This document shows positions 35,835 through 43,830 of a stretch of DNA of 47,019 bases, piece after piece; within the stretch, counting starts at the first letter, position 1, and every line of letters begins with the position of its first letter. Under the pieces are notes generated by a model. The model had not been told where the DNA came from and ran no database searches. It was given only the letters and a program-made list of their open reading frames with translations. The position numbers and the translations under genes were made by a program. Source of the DNA: Stramenopiles sp. TOSAG23-3 (Eukaryota; Sar); contig LT642168.1 of the NCBI GenBank assembly GCA_900128585.1, forward strand, positions 1-47,019, read 5' to 3'.

Positions 35835-36683
35835 ATGATACCTTTGACCCTAAAGCCCGATTCTGGATTATCCAATGCTGCAACTACCGGTTCTTTGCGT
35901 GGTACGGGTGGACCTCGTGCTGGAAGTACAGCACCACCATCTTTTCAAGAATTGCGCAACCCAACCTTGACAAACCAGAAAATTACGTACGATACCAACA
36001 CGACAGGTTCCCTCCCATTGATGGTACGACCATGGTCACAGGGATTTGAGCAAGGGTTCCATCAGGGATCGTGTATATTTGCCGGTCCCGATTGTTCCCG
36101 TCATATGTGCACCGCCGCGGACATTCCGACTCTCAACTACCTTCTTGAAACGTCGAAGGCACAGGACAGCATCAAACAGCCATTGGCCAAAATGTGTCCG
36201 GAGAGTCTTCCAGCCCTGCTCAGAGACTGGCGTTTGTTTGGAATCATGCGGAATGACATGATGGCCAACAGTATGTTGCAAAAGCTGTACAATTGCGATG
36301 TGTTTGGACGTGCGATGGTTGCAAATATATTCGGTTCAAAACTAAAACGGGGAGATACCCTTGGTCTAGCAGTACAGGAAGTTACCAATATACGACAACG
36401 ATACAGAATGTACGTTCATCCAAACGGGAACTTGTTGCCCGGGTCAGTTATTACAACTTCTTCAGGACCAATTCTCGGCGCCAGCTTTAGTCCAATGCTC
36501 CAAATAGTTGGTACAGTGAACGGGAAGTGCCAGTACGCCAAAGGTAGACTCGTCCACCGCATACCATTGGGGGTCGTATCGCACGCTGTGGCAAAGGTTC
36601 CATCGAATAGCTTTATTATGAGGGCACTTCGAGAAAGCGACCAATACACGCTTTTGCCTAGAATTGAGATCCTAATGATTTAA
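35835..36683 (+). CDS. Candidate virion structural protein, beta-rich (282 residues)
   Basis: The N-terminus is Gly/Thr/Pro-rich and probably flexible (1-50). The middle is helical, and the C-terminal ~120 residues are beta-like, with LKRGDTLGLAV and GKCQYAKGRLVHRIPLGVV. The G-x-C-x-YA-x-G pattern and the K-x-GD strand recur in the next gene (GKCASYARQGDRVEVIL and LKPGDSVSLGL), so the two may share a beta-barrel seen in phage and virus capsid-decoration proteins. This is by-eye similarity only. There is no signal or membrane segment. The most cautious label is 'conserved beta-rich protein, probably structural'. Confidence 0.55.
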   Translation: MIPLTLKPDSGLSNAATTGSLRGTGGPRAGSTAPPSFQELRNPTLTNQKITYDTNTTGSLPLMVRPWSQGFEQGFHQGSCIFAGPDCSRHMCTAADIPTLNYLLETSKAQDSIKQPLAKMCPESLPALLRDWRLFGIMRNDMMANSMLQKLYNCDVFGRAMVANIFGSKLKRGDTLGLAVQEVTNIRQRYRMYVHPNGNLLPGSVITTSSGPILGASFSPMLQIVGTVNGKCQYAKGRLVHRIPLGVVSHAVAKVPSNSFIMRALRESDQYTLLPRIEILMI

Positions 36684-36708
36684 TCTTCTCTTAACTAAAA
36701 AAGTAAAC

Positions 36709-36716
36709 TATTTAAG
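36709..36716 (+). promoter_or_regulatory. TATA-like box for the 36748 gene (ambiguous)
   Basis: TATTTAAG ends 32 nt before the ATG at 36748, while TATATAG at 36730-36736 is only 12 nt away; neither fits the usual 19-21 nt spacing, so this gene may use a different promoter class. Confidence 0.3.
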
Positions 36717-36747
36717 TATTTGTTTCTGTTATATAGAATAACTAAAG

Positions 36748-37662
36748 ATGAGTTTCAATCGTAGACAAAACAGAATTGCTGGACCCGGATTCCACCTAAA
36801 TGTCCGATACGACGACCAAACTATGGCTGAGGCCATGTCTGTACGACCGACCACAAATCTCTTGCAAGCTGGAAGGACCAGACGAGAAAATTTCGACGTG
36901 AAAGAAAGTGAACTTCTTGTATGCATGAAGAAGGGCGCCATGTACCATGACGGATACACCCACTGCTTCTCGTTCGCCAATGGACTTAAATCGAGCATGC
37001 CCGGTTCTGCTGGTAAGACTGGAACGTCCACCTATGTAGAAGAAGATATCTTGAGTCAAGTTCAGTACGTTGGTGTAGCGTCCACCGAGTACCAACCTAC
37101 AAAGGCCTACAGCGAACAAGGCTTTGTTGCTCAAGTCGGTGGCGTTGTCACTCTTATCAACGAGGGACCAGACCAATTGAAACCCGGAGATTCCGTGTCA
37201 CTTGGCTTGAATTTGAAGATCAACAAGCGTGTTACTCATGATAAAGGTATCCCTCGAGACAAAATTCGCTTCTGTTTGGTAAAAACAAAGGTCGGGGACA
37301 AGATGATTACTGAAGCCATCCGAAATGCCAATCTTAATTTGAGAGGAGAACCGAATAATGCCGCAGTTGAATTGTTGAAAACGGGAATGGAGGCACTCGA
37401 TAAAATCGAAAATGATTTGCAGAGAGCCGTATCTGAAAAGAACGAGGTCGAAATCAACACGTTTCTAACTCAGAAAGAGGGCTCGTTGAATAGGTTGGCG
37501 GAACTACAAGCGGATGCACTGGGAGGTTCGAGTGTAGCAGATCTGAAGGGGTTTTTAGAAGCGTACCAAGAATTGAACAAACGTGTTATTGGCAAATGTG
37601 CGTCCTATGCTCGTCAAGGTGATCGTGTGGAAGTAATCTTGCAACCAAGGAATCCTTATTAA
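36748..37662 (+). CDS. Candidate virion structural protein, beta-rich (304 residues)
   Basis: The basic, disordered-looking N-terminus (1-45) leads into a beta domain that contains VGGVVTLINEGPDQ, then LKPGDSVSLGLN and, at the very C-terminus, IGKCASYARQGDRVEVIL. The 'G-x-V-x-L-x-N ... I-x-x-GD-x-V' and 'G-x-A-x-x-A-x-x-G-D-x-V-x-V-x-L' patterns are common in barrels of phage and virus decoration or coat proteins. A ~75-residue helical insert (about 195-270) sits between the strands. The promoter differs from its neighbours, as would fit a late, abundant protein. It could be the coat or a decoration protein; it does not resemble the double-jelly-roll capsid protein of known giant viruses. Confidence 0.55.
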   Translation: MSFNRRQNRIAGPGFHLNVRYDDQTMAEAMSVRPTTNLLQAGRTRRENFDVKESELLVCMKKGAMYHDGYTHCFSFANGLKSSMPGSAGKTGTSTYVEEDILSQVQYVGVASTEYQPTKAYSEQGFVAQVGGVVTLINEGPDQLKPGDSVSLGLNLKINKRVTHDKGIPRDKIRFCLVKTKVGDKMITEAIRNANLNLRGEPNNAAVELLKTGMEALDKIENDLQRAVSEKNEVEINTFLTQKEGSLNRLAELQADALGGSSVADLKGFLEAYQELNKRVIGKCASYARQGDRVEVILQPRNPY

Positions 37663-37672
37663 TATTATACCC

Positions 37673-37680
37673 TATAAAAG
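37673..37680 (+). promoter_or_regulatory. TATA box for the RING-H2 gene
   Basis: TATAAAAG (CCCTATAAAAG context) ends 19 nt before the ATG at 37699. Confidence 0.65.
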
Positions 37681-37698
37681 TTTTATTTTTCTTTACAA

Positions 37699-38514
37699 AT
37701 GTCTTGTATTTTATGCGACGATGAAATAATTGTGTCGGGCAAAGTAAGACCGAATGTGGCTACCTTTGCGTGTGGCCACGAATTTCATCTTTCCTGTATT
37801 CTTACCTATTCACGCGAATACATAACTACCACCTGTCCTGTATGTATTAAAGCTAAGTCCTGTATCAATTTGGGCGAAGACCGCATGCGAGCCATTCAAT
37901 CGCTCATCGATGCTCGTCGGTCCCATGTAGAAGATAAAAAGAAAGGGTTTATGTCATGGCTGACGGAAAAGTCTATATTAAACATGATTAAAACCGGAAC
38001 CTCGCTCGACACGTTGAAATTAAAGGGTGTAACACCAGAGGATTTGATAGAAGAGAGAGTAGATTGGACAACTCTGAGCAGTATCTACAAAACGTCGTCC
38101 CTGATAGACTTCGGGTGTAGATGGCACCATATGATTACCATGGGGTTTAAACCGGAACATTTTAAGTTGATTGACTGGCATCAGATGACGGAGGTGTTAA
38201 ACTTACGAGCATCCGATATGATGAAGACCAGTTTAACCATTCGACAGTTGGCCGATTTAAAGATAGATATTGCCCATTTGCATGAGCTAGGCTTTCGCCT
38301 TCGTGAATTGCAACAGATAGGTGGTAATTGCGAGACTCTACGCTTACTGACCGACGATTTGACCGATATCAAAACCTACTTCCAGCCGGCTGCTTCAGAT
38401 TGGGATAAGCTGGGGTTTACAAAGGAAGCAATTGTAAAATATGGATGGGAGAGTGAAGAATATACACCGGTCCGCAAACCGAGGGTTTTAACAAAAAATG
38501 GATTTGTATTTTAA
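37699..38514 (+). CDS. RING-H2 zinc-finger protein, putative E3 ubiquitin ligase
   Basis: The protein has 271 residues. The N-terminal RING-H2 finger has C3, C6, C25, H27, H30, C33, C46 and C49, the cross-brace order of E3 ligases. The remaining ~200 residues have no transmembrane span and consist of repeated short helices with L-x-x-LGF-type cores (LKLKGVTPEDL, MGFKPEHFKL, LGFRLRELQQIG, LGFTKEAIVKYGW), probably a helical-repeat substrate-binding part. The partner is unknown. It differs from the membrane-bound RING-CH protein at 1741-2439, so the window holds two ligase types. The stop codon overlaps that of the 41-residue minus-strand ORF. Confidence 0.82.
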   Translation: MSCILCDDEIIVSGKVRPNVATFACGHEFHLSCILTYSREYITTTCPVCIKAKSCINLGEDRMRAIQSLIDARRSHVEDKKKGFMSWLTEKSILNMIKTGTSLDTLKLKGVTPEDLIEERVDWTTLSSIYKTSSLIDFGCRWHHMITMGFKPEHFKLIDWHQMTEVLNLRASDMMKTSLTIRQLADLKIDIAHLHELGFRLRELQQIGGNCETLRLLTDDLTDIKTYFQPAASDWDKLGFTKEAIVKYGWESEEYTPVRKPRVLTKNGFVF

Positions 38515-38636
38515 CGTTTTATACTTCTTAAAAATAACATTAATGACAAAAAAATACCCACGGCCATCGCCATATCAATGTAGTCTACTGTAGGTTCAGA
38601 TTCCATTGTTATCTCTTCAAATGCAATATGGCTCAT
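38511..38636 (-). CDS. 41-residue single-span membrane peptide
   Basis: This short ORF fills the gap between the RING-H2 and DHHC-like genes. It has an acidic N-terminal ~21 residues (MSHIAFEEITMESEP...), one hydrophobic span (about 22-37, AMAVGIFLSLMLF) and a basic RSIKR end, i.e. a plausible N-out, C-in peptide. Support comes from TATAAATT ending 21 nt before its ATG and from the TTAA stop overlap with the convergent gene, both features of real genes here. Its function is unknown; small one-span peptides are often virion membrane components. Confidence 0.6.
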   Translation of the reverse strand: MSHIAFEEITMESEPTVDYIDMAMAVGIFLSLMLFLRSIKR

Positions 38637-38654
38637 TATATAATATATATATAT

Positions 38655-39095
38655 TTAATTTATACTCTTGTTCGCTCTCCGATACGTGGATTTTAAGACA
38701 ATTAGATGAACTGGTAGCAAAAATGACAAGTAGACGTACTGCAATGAACAAATTACCGTTATCACGATGTACCACAGTATAAATAATTTCAAGGTTATTA
38801 ACCATTTTTTTCTAAGATCTCGAGGAGCACATCTGTGTAGCAATGCACAGTGTTTCCATTCTTTCGGTACACATTTCTTACATACATTACAATGTTCCAT
38901 CGCTGTCCCGGTTGTTTTCCGACATTGTATACAATAGGACCCTGTATTAAAATCCATCGGGTATGCAGCTAAATATATAGACGAATGGAACCATGCGAAT
39001 AGGACGTACAGAAAGAAAGCACAGATTCCTATCATTGGCGTATTAAAGTATGTTAGTACGATGCCATTGAGAATTATGTACAAATGATACTTCAT
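38655..39095 (-). CDS. DHHC-type Cys-rich membrane protein with altered active motif (WKHC)
   Basis: The protein has 146 residues. Two N-terminal hydrophobic segments (about 5-20 and 22-45) are followed by a Cys-rich core with C55-x2-C58-x9-H68-C69-x2-C72-x2-C75-V, then W80-K81-H82-C83 and C89, then one or two more spans (100-135). The spacing matches the zinc-binding Cys-rich domain of DHHC protein S-acyltransferases exactly, but D-H-H-C reads W-K-H-C: the acyl-accepting Cys and third-position His are kept while Asp and the first His are lost. It is shorter than usual (200-plus residues). It may be a weak or inactive acyltransferase, or one with changed chemistry. Confidence 0.75.
   Translation of the reverse strand: MKYHLYIILNGIVLTYFNTPMIGICAFFLYVLFAWFHSSIYLAAYPMDFNTGSYCIQCRKTTGTAMEHCNVCKKCVPKEWKHCALLHRCAPRDLRKKWLITLKLFILWYIVITVICSLQYVYLSFLLPVHLIVLKSTYRRANKSIN
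38657..38664 (-). promoter_or_regulatory. TATA-like box for the 41-residue ORF
   Basis: TATAAATT on the minus strand ends 21 nt before ATG 38636, within the last codons of the DHHC-like gene. Confidence 0.45.
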
Positions 39096-39113
39096 TATAA
39101 AATAAGTAATATG

Positions 39114-39121
39114 TATTTATA
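39114..39121 (-). promoter_or_regulatory. TATA box for the DHHC-like gene
   Basis: TATAAATA (minus strand) ends 19 nt before ATG 39095 and overlaps the stop codon of the upstream 726-residue gene. Confidence 0.7.
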
Positions 39122-41297
39122 GACCCGGATGCTGTAGGCGCTTCCATTTCTGCTCCAACCCCTTTCTCACCGTATCAAGAGGTAAAGCGACTTCGGCGTT
39201 TCGAATCCAAGGTTTTAAGCAACCATTGCACAGGTAGATGTCTTTCTTTTTCCCATCGTCAAGAACGGTGACCGGGGACCAAGCTTCGTTGCCCTTCGCA
39301 CATTTGCACCATTCACAAAATACATCTGTGTAAAGTTTTCCATTTTGGAGGCAGCAACCACAATACAGTCCATGTTCAGTGAAATTTTCGGATGTCACCT
39401 GCATGTAATTTGCACATGATGGGCATATCGTGTATAAATTTCCGTAAAATTCGAGCATAACGCCCGATAGATTCAGTGAAACTAGTTCGGATTGCGAACA
39501 GACCTTGTTTTTGAGCTCTTTCCTTTTTTCTTTTGCATGACGCTTTCGATTTCTCGTGTCATTGGCTTTTTTAATCTTTTCCAAGTCCACGTCGATGAAG
39601 GAGGAGTACTCTGGAATTTGTTGATTTCGTTTTTTAGAGTCCACCTTTTCAGTGCGTTTGCCGCAATAAAACTTCATCGTTTCATCATCAATTAGAATTT
39701 TAGAGTGGCCATATGCGTACAAATTGACTATTTTGCCTTTGTCTTTCTTTGTAATGAATCCTTTAAACTGTTTGCATTGAAAGCAAATGAATGTTTTCCC
39801 AATCTTTTCGTTTAAAGCTTCACCATTTGGCACAGAGTACTTACGTCGTAAGGCTTTGCATTGTTGGATATAAAGGTGTGTCGGTAAACTGAAGATGCGA
39901 ATGTTAAATTTCCGATTGAAGGCTTCACAAATATCCCGGACGCATTCAAATTCATATCGTGACAAATCGGTTAAAAATGTTTTTAAACATCCTTTCGTTC
40001 CATCAATGTTGTACATATCTTGCAGTTGATTCATTTTCTTTATGACATGCTCAGAAACTTGAAAGTACTTTAACCAATCAAATTCAGTCTTTTTGGAAAC
40101 GGGAATTCGTATCGACATATCATACATCAGCTTGAGACTACTTTTGTCTGTTTCCTTTCGAATGTAGTCTACGAAATTCGCGTCATCAATCTTGTCGCAT
40201 TCCGTCAAGACAACATTGCAAAAATTGTGTTTCGTAGGTCGGAAAAGGTGATGTACCTGTTGTTTGTTTTTTGTAATCAATAAACTTTCAATCCCTCTGA
40301 AATGCATAATTTGTTCGCTGTCTTCAATCATTTCACGAACCGTGTTCATGGCATCATTCACGCATTTTTCAAATTTATCCCAGTGATAGCGTCTCTCAAT
40401 TTCATCGTATATGCTCGGTATATCGCGCACGCCGAAGATGAGGAATTCCTTTATAACATAAAACAGCAACTGTTGATGTTCGCCTAGCATCCATTGCAAC
40501 ATACCGATTTTACTTATCCCATTGAAGGTGCGATGCAATCGAATTCTGACCTTCAGTTTGGGACGTTTTATGCAAGACTTGTACATTCCCAACAAAGAGC
40601 ATTTTAAACAAGAAAATATAAAGTTGTAAACCAGTTCATGTTTTCGCGAATATTTATTCAGTATCTCCCTCATATTGCGTATTTGACAACGTTGCGGTAG
40701 TCCTTTGGATAAAATATGAACGATAGGATTGGCTTTGCATCGAATGTCTGACCAAAAAGAGCATTCTGTGATACAGTTGATGACGTTCGGAATGAGTCCT
40801 TGGTGAAATATGAATTTGATGTTTGGTTCATATGTTTGAATGGGTGCATCATTCCCATAATCGGTCAATAAATATTCATCCGTATAGTTTTGCACGTCTT
40901 CCATGTGAATCATTAAAGGGACATGCATGTCCATGTACATTGCCAAGAAATATTGAATTTCATTGTTATTGTGAGACATTTGCATTAGATCGTCGATTAA
41001 TGACATTTGGTAACCCAGCGTGCAGTAAATTCGTTTATTTTCTTCCGCATGGGTTATACCGGCCGGGTTCCAGACCATGGTATTCCATTGCGAAAGGTCG
41101 AATGTGTGTACCCTATCGACGAAGTTACCCATAAAACATTGCTCGTACTGTGTTCCGGCAAAGTGTGGGTGTAAAACTGTGTTTAGATCGTCGAGAAAAG
41201 GGTAAATAGCCCCGCTCACTTCGACGGATGAGGGGGCGAACGAGGGGGCGAATTGAACAAATGCTCCTTCTTCTTGCTGGGGTATCCCATTCTCCAT
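39117..41297 (-). CDS. 726-residue protein with C-terminal multi-zinc region, unknown
   Basis: The N-terminal ~460 residues are mixed helical, with no recognisable domain. The C-terminal ~250 hold Cys pairs in zinc-ribbon style: ICFQCKQF, FYCGKR, ICPSCANYM, YCGCC, FCEWCKC and LCNGC, with a Lys/Arg-rich stretch (NRKRHAKEKRKELKNK) between them, which could be a nuclear signal or nucleic-acid contact. A transcription or nucleic-acid role is plausible; the family is not recognised. Its start lies 82 bp inside the 3' end of the 336-residue gene in another frame, and it alone has no TATA box at 19-21 nt, so it is probably translated from the upstream gene's mRNA or has an internal promoter. Confidence 0.75.
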   Translation of the reverse strand: MENGIPQQEEGAFVQFAPSFAPSSVEVSGAIYPFLDDLNTVLHPHFAGTQYEQCFMGNFVDRVHTFDLSQWNTMVWNPAGITHAEENKRIYCTLGYQMSLIDDLMQMSHNNNEIQYFLAMYMDMHVPLMIHMEDVQNYTDEYLLTDYGNDAPIQTYEPNIKFIFHQGLIPNVINCITECSFWSDIRCKANPIVHILSKGLPQRCQIRNMREILNKYSRKHELVYNFIFSCLKCSLLGMYKSCIKRPKLKVRIRLHRTFNGISKIGMLQWMLGEHQQLLFYVIKEFLIFGVRDIPSIYDEIERRYHWDKFEKCVNDAMNTVREMIEDSEQIMHFRGIESLLITKNKQQVHHLFRPTKHNFCNVVLTECDKIDDANFVDYIRKETDKSSLKLMYDMSIRIPVSKKTEFDWLKYFQVSEHVIKKMNQLQDMYNIDGTKGCLKTFLTDLSRYEFECVRDICEAFNRKFNIRIFSLPTHLYIQQCKALRRKYSVPNGEALNEKIGKTFICFQCKQFKGFITKKDKGKIVNLYAYGHSKILIDDETMKFYCGKRTEKVDSKKRNQQIPEYSSFIDVDLEKIKKANDTRNRKRHAKEKRKELKNKVCSQSELVSLNLSGVMLEFYGNLYTICPSCANYMQVTSENFTEHGLYCGCCLQNGKLYTDVFCEWCKCAKGNEAWSPVTVLDDGKKKDIYLCNGCLKPWIRNAEVALPLDTVRKGLEQKWKRLQHPGL

Positions 41298-42226
41298 TGT
41301 TCGTAGTGTCTAATTCCGTTTTTCTCCTTTAAACGATATGCAGACCGTACATGTAAGACCACAGGGTCCAATATACCTTCATATACATTTCTGGAAGAAA
41401 CGATACAGTCCTTGAGGCAATATTCGCCCGGAACATCGACCAGATTGCGTGTATCGCTTAGAATGGTATCCTCCCGGATGCCCATGCCATCAGCACGAAC
41501 ATTTGTGTGTGCTCTTGCCAGTTCTTTTCTCTTGCACATGAGGCATAAACGGGGTTCAGAAGGGTACTTACCGGTATTTTGATAAATAGTATGCTCAGAC
41601 GGCTTGAGGAATTCACGAAGAATAAAGGCACGGTCTTTTGCATTGTGGATGAACAATCCTTCGCATTCGTTTCCCATGAGACACGCACGCTGAGAACCAA
41701 CCGGTTCGCATAAAAAGTTTTCTTCGTATGCACGTGTCACTGGTTCGACATTGCTTCTTAAACGTTCACGGTCATTCATCTGATGAATATCGAAATGAGG
41801 AATTGGTGGACGTTGAATCAATGCACGCACAAACAGGTAATCGACTGGTCTCATATGTTGATACTCGCCTGTGCGTGACCAAGCATCTTGGTTTTCTTTT
41901 TTGAAAAACCTCGTCTGGGCAATAATTAGCTCAGTCTGCTGATGGTTGGAGGAAAACTCTTTGTCCACACTCAGTATTTCAGGGAATTTATCACTTGTTA
42001 CACGCTCTTTTGTAGGGGCGGTACGGACTTTAAATTGTGAAACACTTTTTTTGGCCTTGTTAGGTTTTCGGGTTGTACGCTTCCGTTTCTTGGCACGTTT
42101 CATTTCGACCTGTTTCTCTTGCTCTTTACCAGAATCATCATCGCTTTCATACTTTTCTGCCTTCTTGTTGGCGGTGTTTTTGTCTTTAAAAGCTCTCTCG
42201 AACGATTCTTTTATAGAACCAGACAT
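41216..42226 (-). CDS. 336-residue basic protein with Cys pairs, unknown
   Basis: Residues 1-75 are highly charged, with a strong nuclear-signal-like run (KRAKKRKRTTRKPNKAKK). The rest holds spaced Cys residues (LCEP, RACLMGNEC, RLCLMCKRKE, YCLKDC) that could form zinc sites, and ends in a Pro/Ser-rich tail. I do not recognise the family. Together with the overlapping 726-residue gene it looks like a functional pair of nuclear, nucleic-acid-associated proteins. The frame of the 726-residue ORF is -1 relative to this one. Confidence 0.72.
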   Translation of the reverse strand: MSGSIKESFERAFKDKNTANKKAEKYESDDDSGKEQEKQVEMKRAKKRKRTTRKPNKAKKSVSQFKVRTAPTKERVTSDKFPEILSVDKEFSSNHQQTELIIAQTRFFKKENQDAWSRTGEYQHMRPVDYLFVRALIQRPPIPHFDIHQMNDRERLRSNVEPVTRAYEENFLCEPVGSQRACLMGNECEGLFIHNAKDRAFILREFLKPSEHTIYQNTGKYPSEPRLCLMCKRKELARAHTNVRADGMGIREDTILSDTRNLVDVPGEYCLKDCIVSSRNVYEGILDPVVLHVRSAYRLKEKNGIRHYEQWRMGYPSKKKEHLFNSPPRSPPHPSK

Positions 42227-42253
42227 TTTTGGTTTTGTTTTGTATTTTTTTTA

Positions 42254-42261
42254 TATTTATA
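42254..42261 (-). promoter_or_regulatory. TATA box for the 336-residue gene
   Basis: TATAAATA on the minus strand ends 28 nt before ATG 42226, 9 nt more than the norm, with a poly-A-rich leader between. Confidence 0.55.
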
Positions 42262-42295
42262 CTTTTTTTATTTGTTTTTGTATTTTTATTTGGGG

Positions 42296-42303
42296 TATAT
42301 ATA
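42296..42303 (+). promoter_or_regulatory. TATA box for the second Deg protease gene
   Basis: TATATATA ends 19 nt before the ATG at 42322. It is divergent from the 42226 gene across a T-rich 95-bp spacer. Confidence 0.6.
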
Positions 42304-42321
42304 TGACTCCGAAGTTAGTAA

Positions 42322-43830
42322 ATGCGACCACAAGATGTTCAACGTGCAAAACAATCCGTCATGAAGGTCATGGGAGTCCACACCGGCTTCAATTGGTCCC
42401 AACCAAATATGGTACAAGAGGAATACCAAGCTGGTGGTACTGCCTTCTTTATCAATCCGTATGATTTAGGCGATGCACCATTTGCTAAGATGGGACACCG
42501 TTACTTACTCACTAATTTCCATGTGGTGGATTCGGTCCAATCCAAAACCGTAGAGCTATGCTACCCGTCCAAAGGATTCAACAGACTTACAGCTAAGATA
42601 ATACACGTTGTACCAACTCTGGACGTTGCCATATTATCCATTGATCCAAATGGGCAACATGTCGCTTGGAGAGACGAAAACATTCAAGATTTTCTGGACA
42701 CTATTCCGAACCTACGATTAAACACAGAATGCGTGAAAGGCAACTCGCAAAATGTAATCGCCATTGGATTCCCATCTTTGTCCCGTGACGTGCAATTGTG
42801 TGGCGGTAAAATTAGTGGTAGAGGTCTAGGAATGATTCAGATTAACATTTCTTTAAATGGTGGAAATTCTGGTGGCCCATTGATGCATAATCACAAGGTC
42901 ATCGGAATATGTACGGCGTCGGAGGCAGACACAGAAGCCATTGGATTGTGTGTACCCATTCATCAAATTATCCGATTTTTCAAACACTGGGCCTCTTACA
43001 AGACGCCATTGATGAAACTACCCTCATGGGGCCTACACACTGAAATTCTTACAGAAGATTACCTGAAGTACCACAAAATGGACCAAATGAACGGAGTTTT
43101 GGTCGATAAAGTAATACCAGATCAAGCTTGTGATAAGGCTGGTCTCGCACCGAAAGATATCATTGTTAAAATTAAAAACGGGAATGGTACGTACGACGTG
43201 GACTCCGATGGACTAGTCAAAGTAGACTGGACAGAAAAACGCGTTCATATCTCAAACAACGAATTCATCATGTCTCTGGACCCAGAAACGATTGAATTTG
43301 TAGTATTCAAAAGAAAACGGTATGTGACCCTTTCTGTTCATCCATCCATTATTACTTTTCAAACAAGAGAGAAGTTTCATTGTTGGGAAGATATACCACA
43401 TGTAACGTTTGGAGGCGCTGTATTCATGGACTTATCCTTAAATCATATGGAAGAAGACGAGGATGAAGAAATGTATATTCCAGCAGATAAATGTTACCCC
43501 ATAACAAGTGCTATTAATGACAGCATGAACATGAAAAGTATAGTGGTGTGTACACATATACCCGGGCAGACGTATTTGGATACACAGCGAGCATTGCACC
43601 CATTCGATGTTATACAGAAGGTTAATAACACTAAAGTGAAAAACGTATTACATTTTAGAAAACTTATTGCAAGATGCTCGCAAAAAAACAAACATTTTGT
43701 TACATTGGAAACACACCGAAACACAATATATATCGATCTCAAAAAAATTGTTCAGCAGGAACAGATACTAATAACCAAATTAGACGATCAAGTATTTCTA
43801 CAATCGAGAAAAAGAAAACGGTTAAGGTGA
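42322..43830 (+). CDS. Deg/HtrA-type serine protease with PDZ domain
   Basis: The protein has 502 residues. The triad is H67 (TNFHVV), D101 (LDVAIL) and S183 (NGGNSGGPL). A PDZ domain follows (about 250-290: GVLVDKVIPD, KAGLAPKDIIVKI). Further on is an FGGAVFMDLS block at ~370, which resembles the plant Deg C-terminal region where a GLVF-x-x-LS motif opens a second PDZ-like fold. The very C-terminus is basic (RKRKRLR), possibly a nuclear signal. There is no signal peptide. It is clearly a paralogue type of the 14463-16217 protease but differs in the insert, length and tail. Possible roles are protein quality control or virion maturation. Its last 9 bp overlap the convergent gene. Confidence 0.9.
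   Translation: MRPQDVQRAKQSVMKVMGVHTGFNWSQPNMVQEEYQAGGTAFFINPYDLGDAPFAKMGHRYLLTNFHVVDSVQSKTVELCYPSKGFNRLTAKIIHVVPTLDVAILSIDPNGQHVAWRDENIQDFLDTIPNLRLNTECVKGNSQNVIAIGFPSLSRDVQLCGGKISGRGLGMIQINISLNGGNSGGPLMHNHKVIGICTASEADTEAIGLCVPIHQIIRFFKHWASYKTPLMKLPSWGLHTEILTEDYLKYHKMDQMNGVLVDKVIPDQACDKAGLAPKDIIVKIKNGNGTYDVDSDGLVKVDWTEKRVHISNNEFIMSLDPETIEFVVFKRKRYVTLSVHPSIITFQTREKFHCWEDIPHVTFGGAVFMDLSLNHMEEDEDEEMYIPADKCYPITSAINDSMNMKSIVVCTHIPGQTYLDTQRALHPFDVIQKVNNTKVKNVLHFRKLIARCSQKNKHFVTLETHRNTIYIDLKKIVQQEQILITKLDDQVFLQSRKRKRLR

Noticed and set aside
36748-37662. Double-jelly-roll or HK97-fold major capsid protein
   Set aside because: Length and visible motifs do not match either fold; only a generic beta-barrel pattern is seen, so it is kept as a candidate structural protein.
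41216-41297. Programmed -1 frameshift fusing the 336- and 726-residue ORFs
   Set aside because: The phase is right and C-runs occur, but no canonical slippery heptamer plus downstream structure is evident; re-initiation or an internal promoter is as likely.
41946-42464. 172-codon plus-strand ORF across the 42226/42322 promoter region
   Set aside because: It is antisense to the Lys/Arg-rich N-terminus of the 336-residue gene, producing a false hydrophobic Ser/Leu/Phe protein, and it crosses two promoters.
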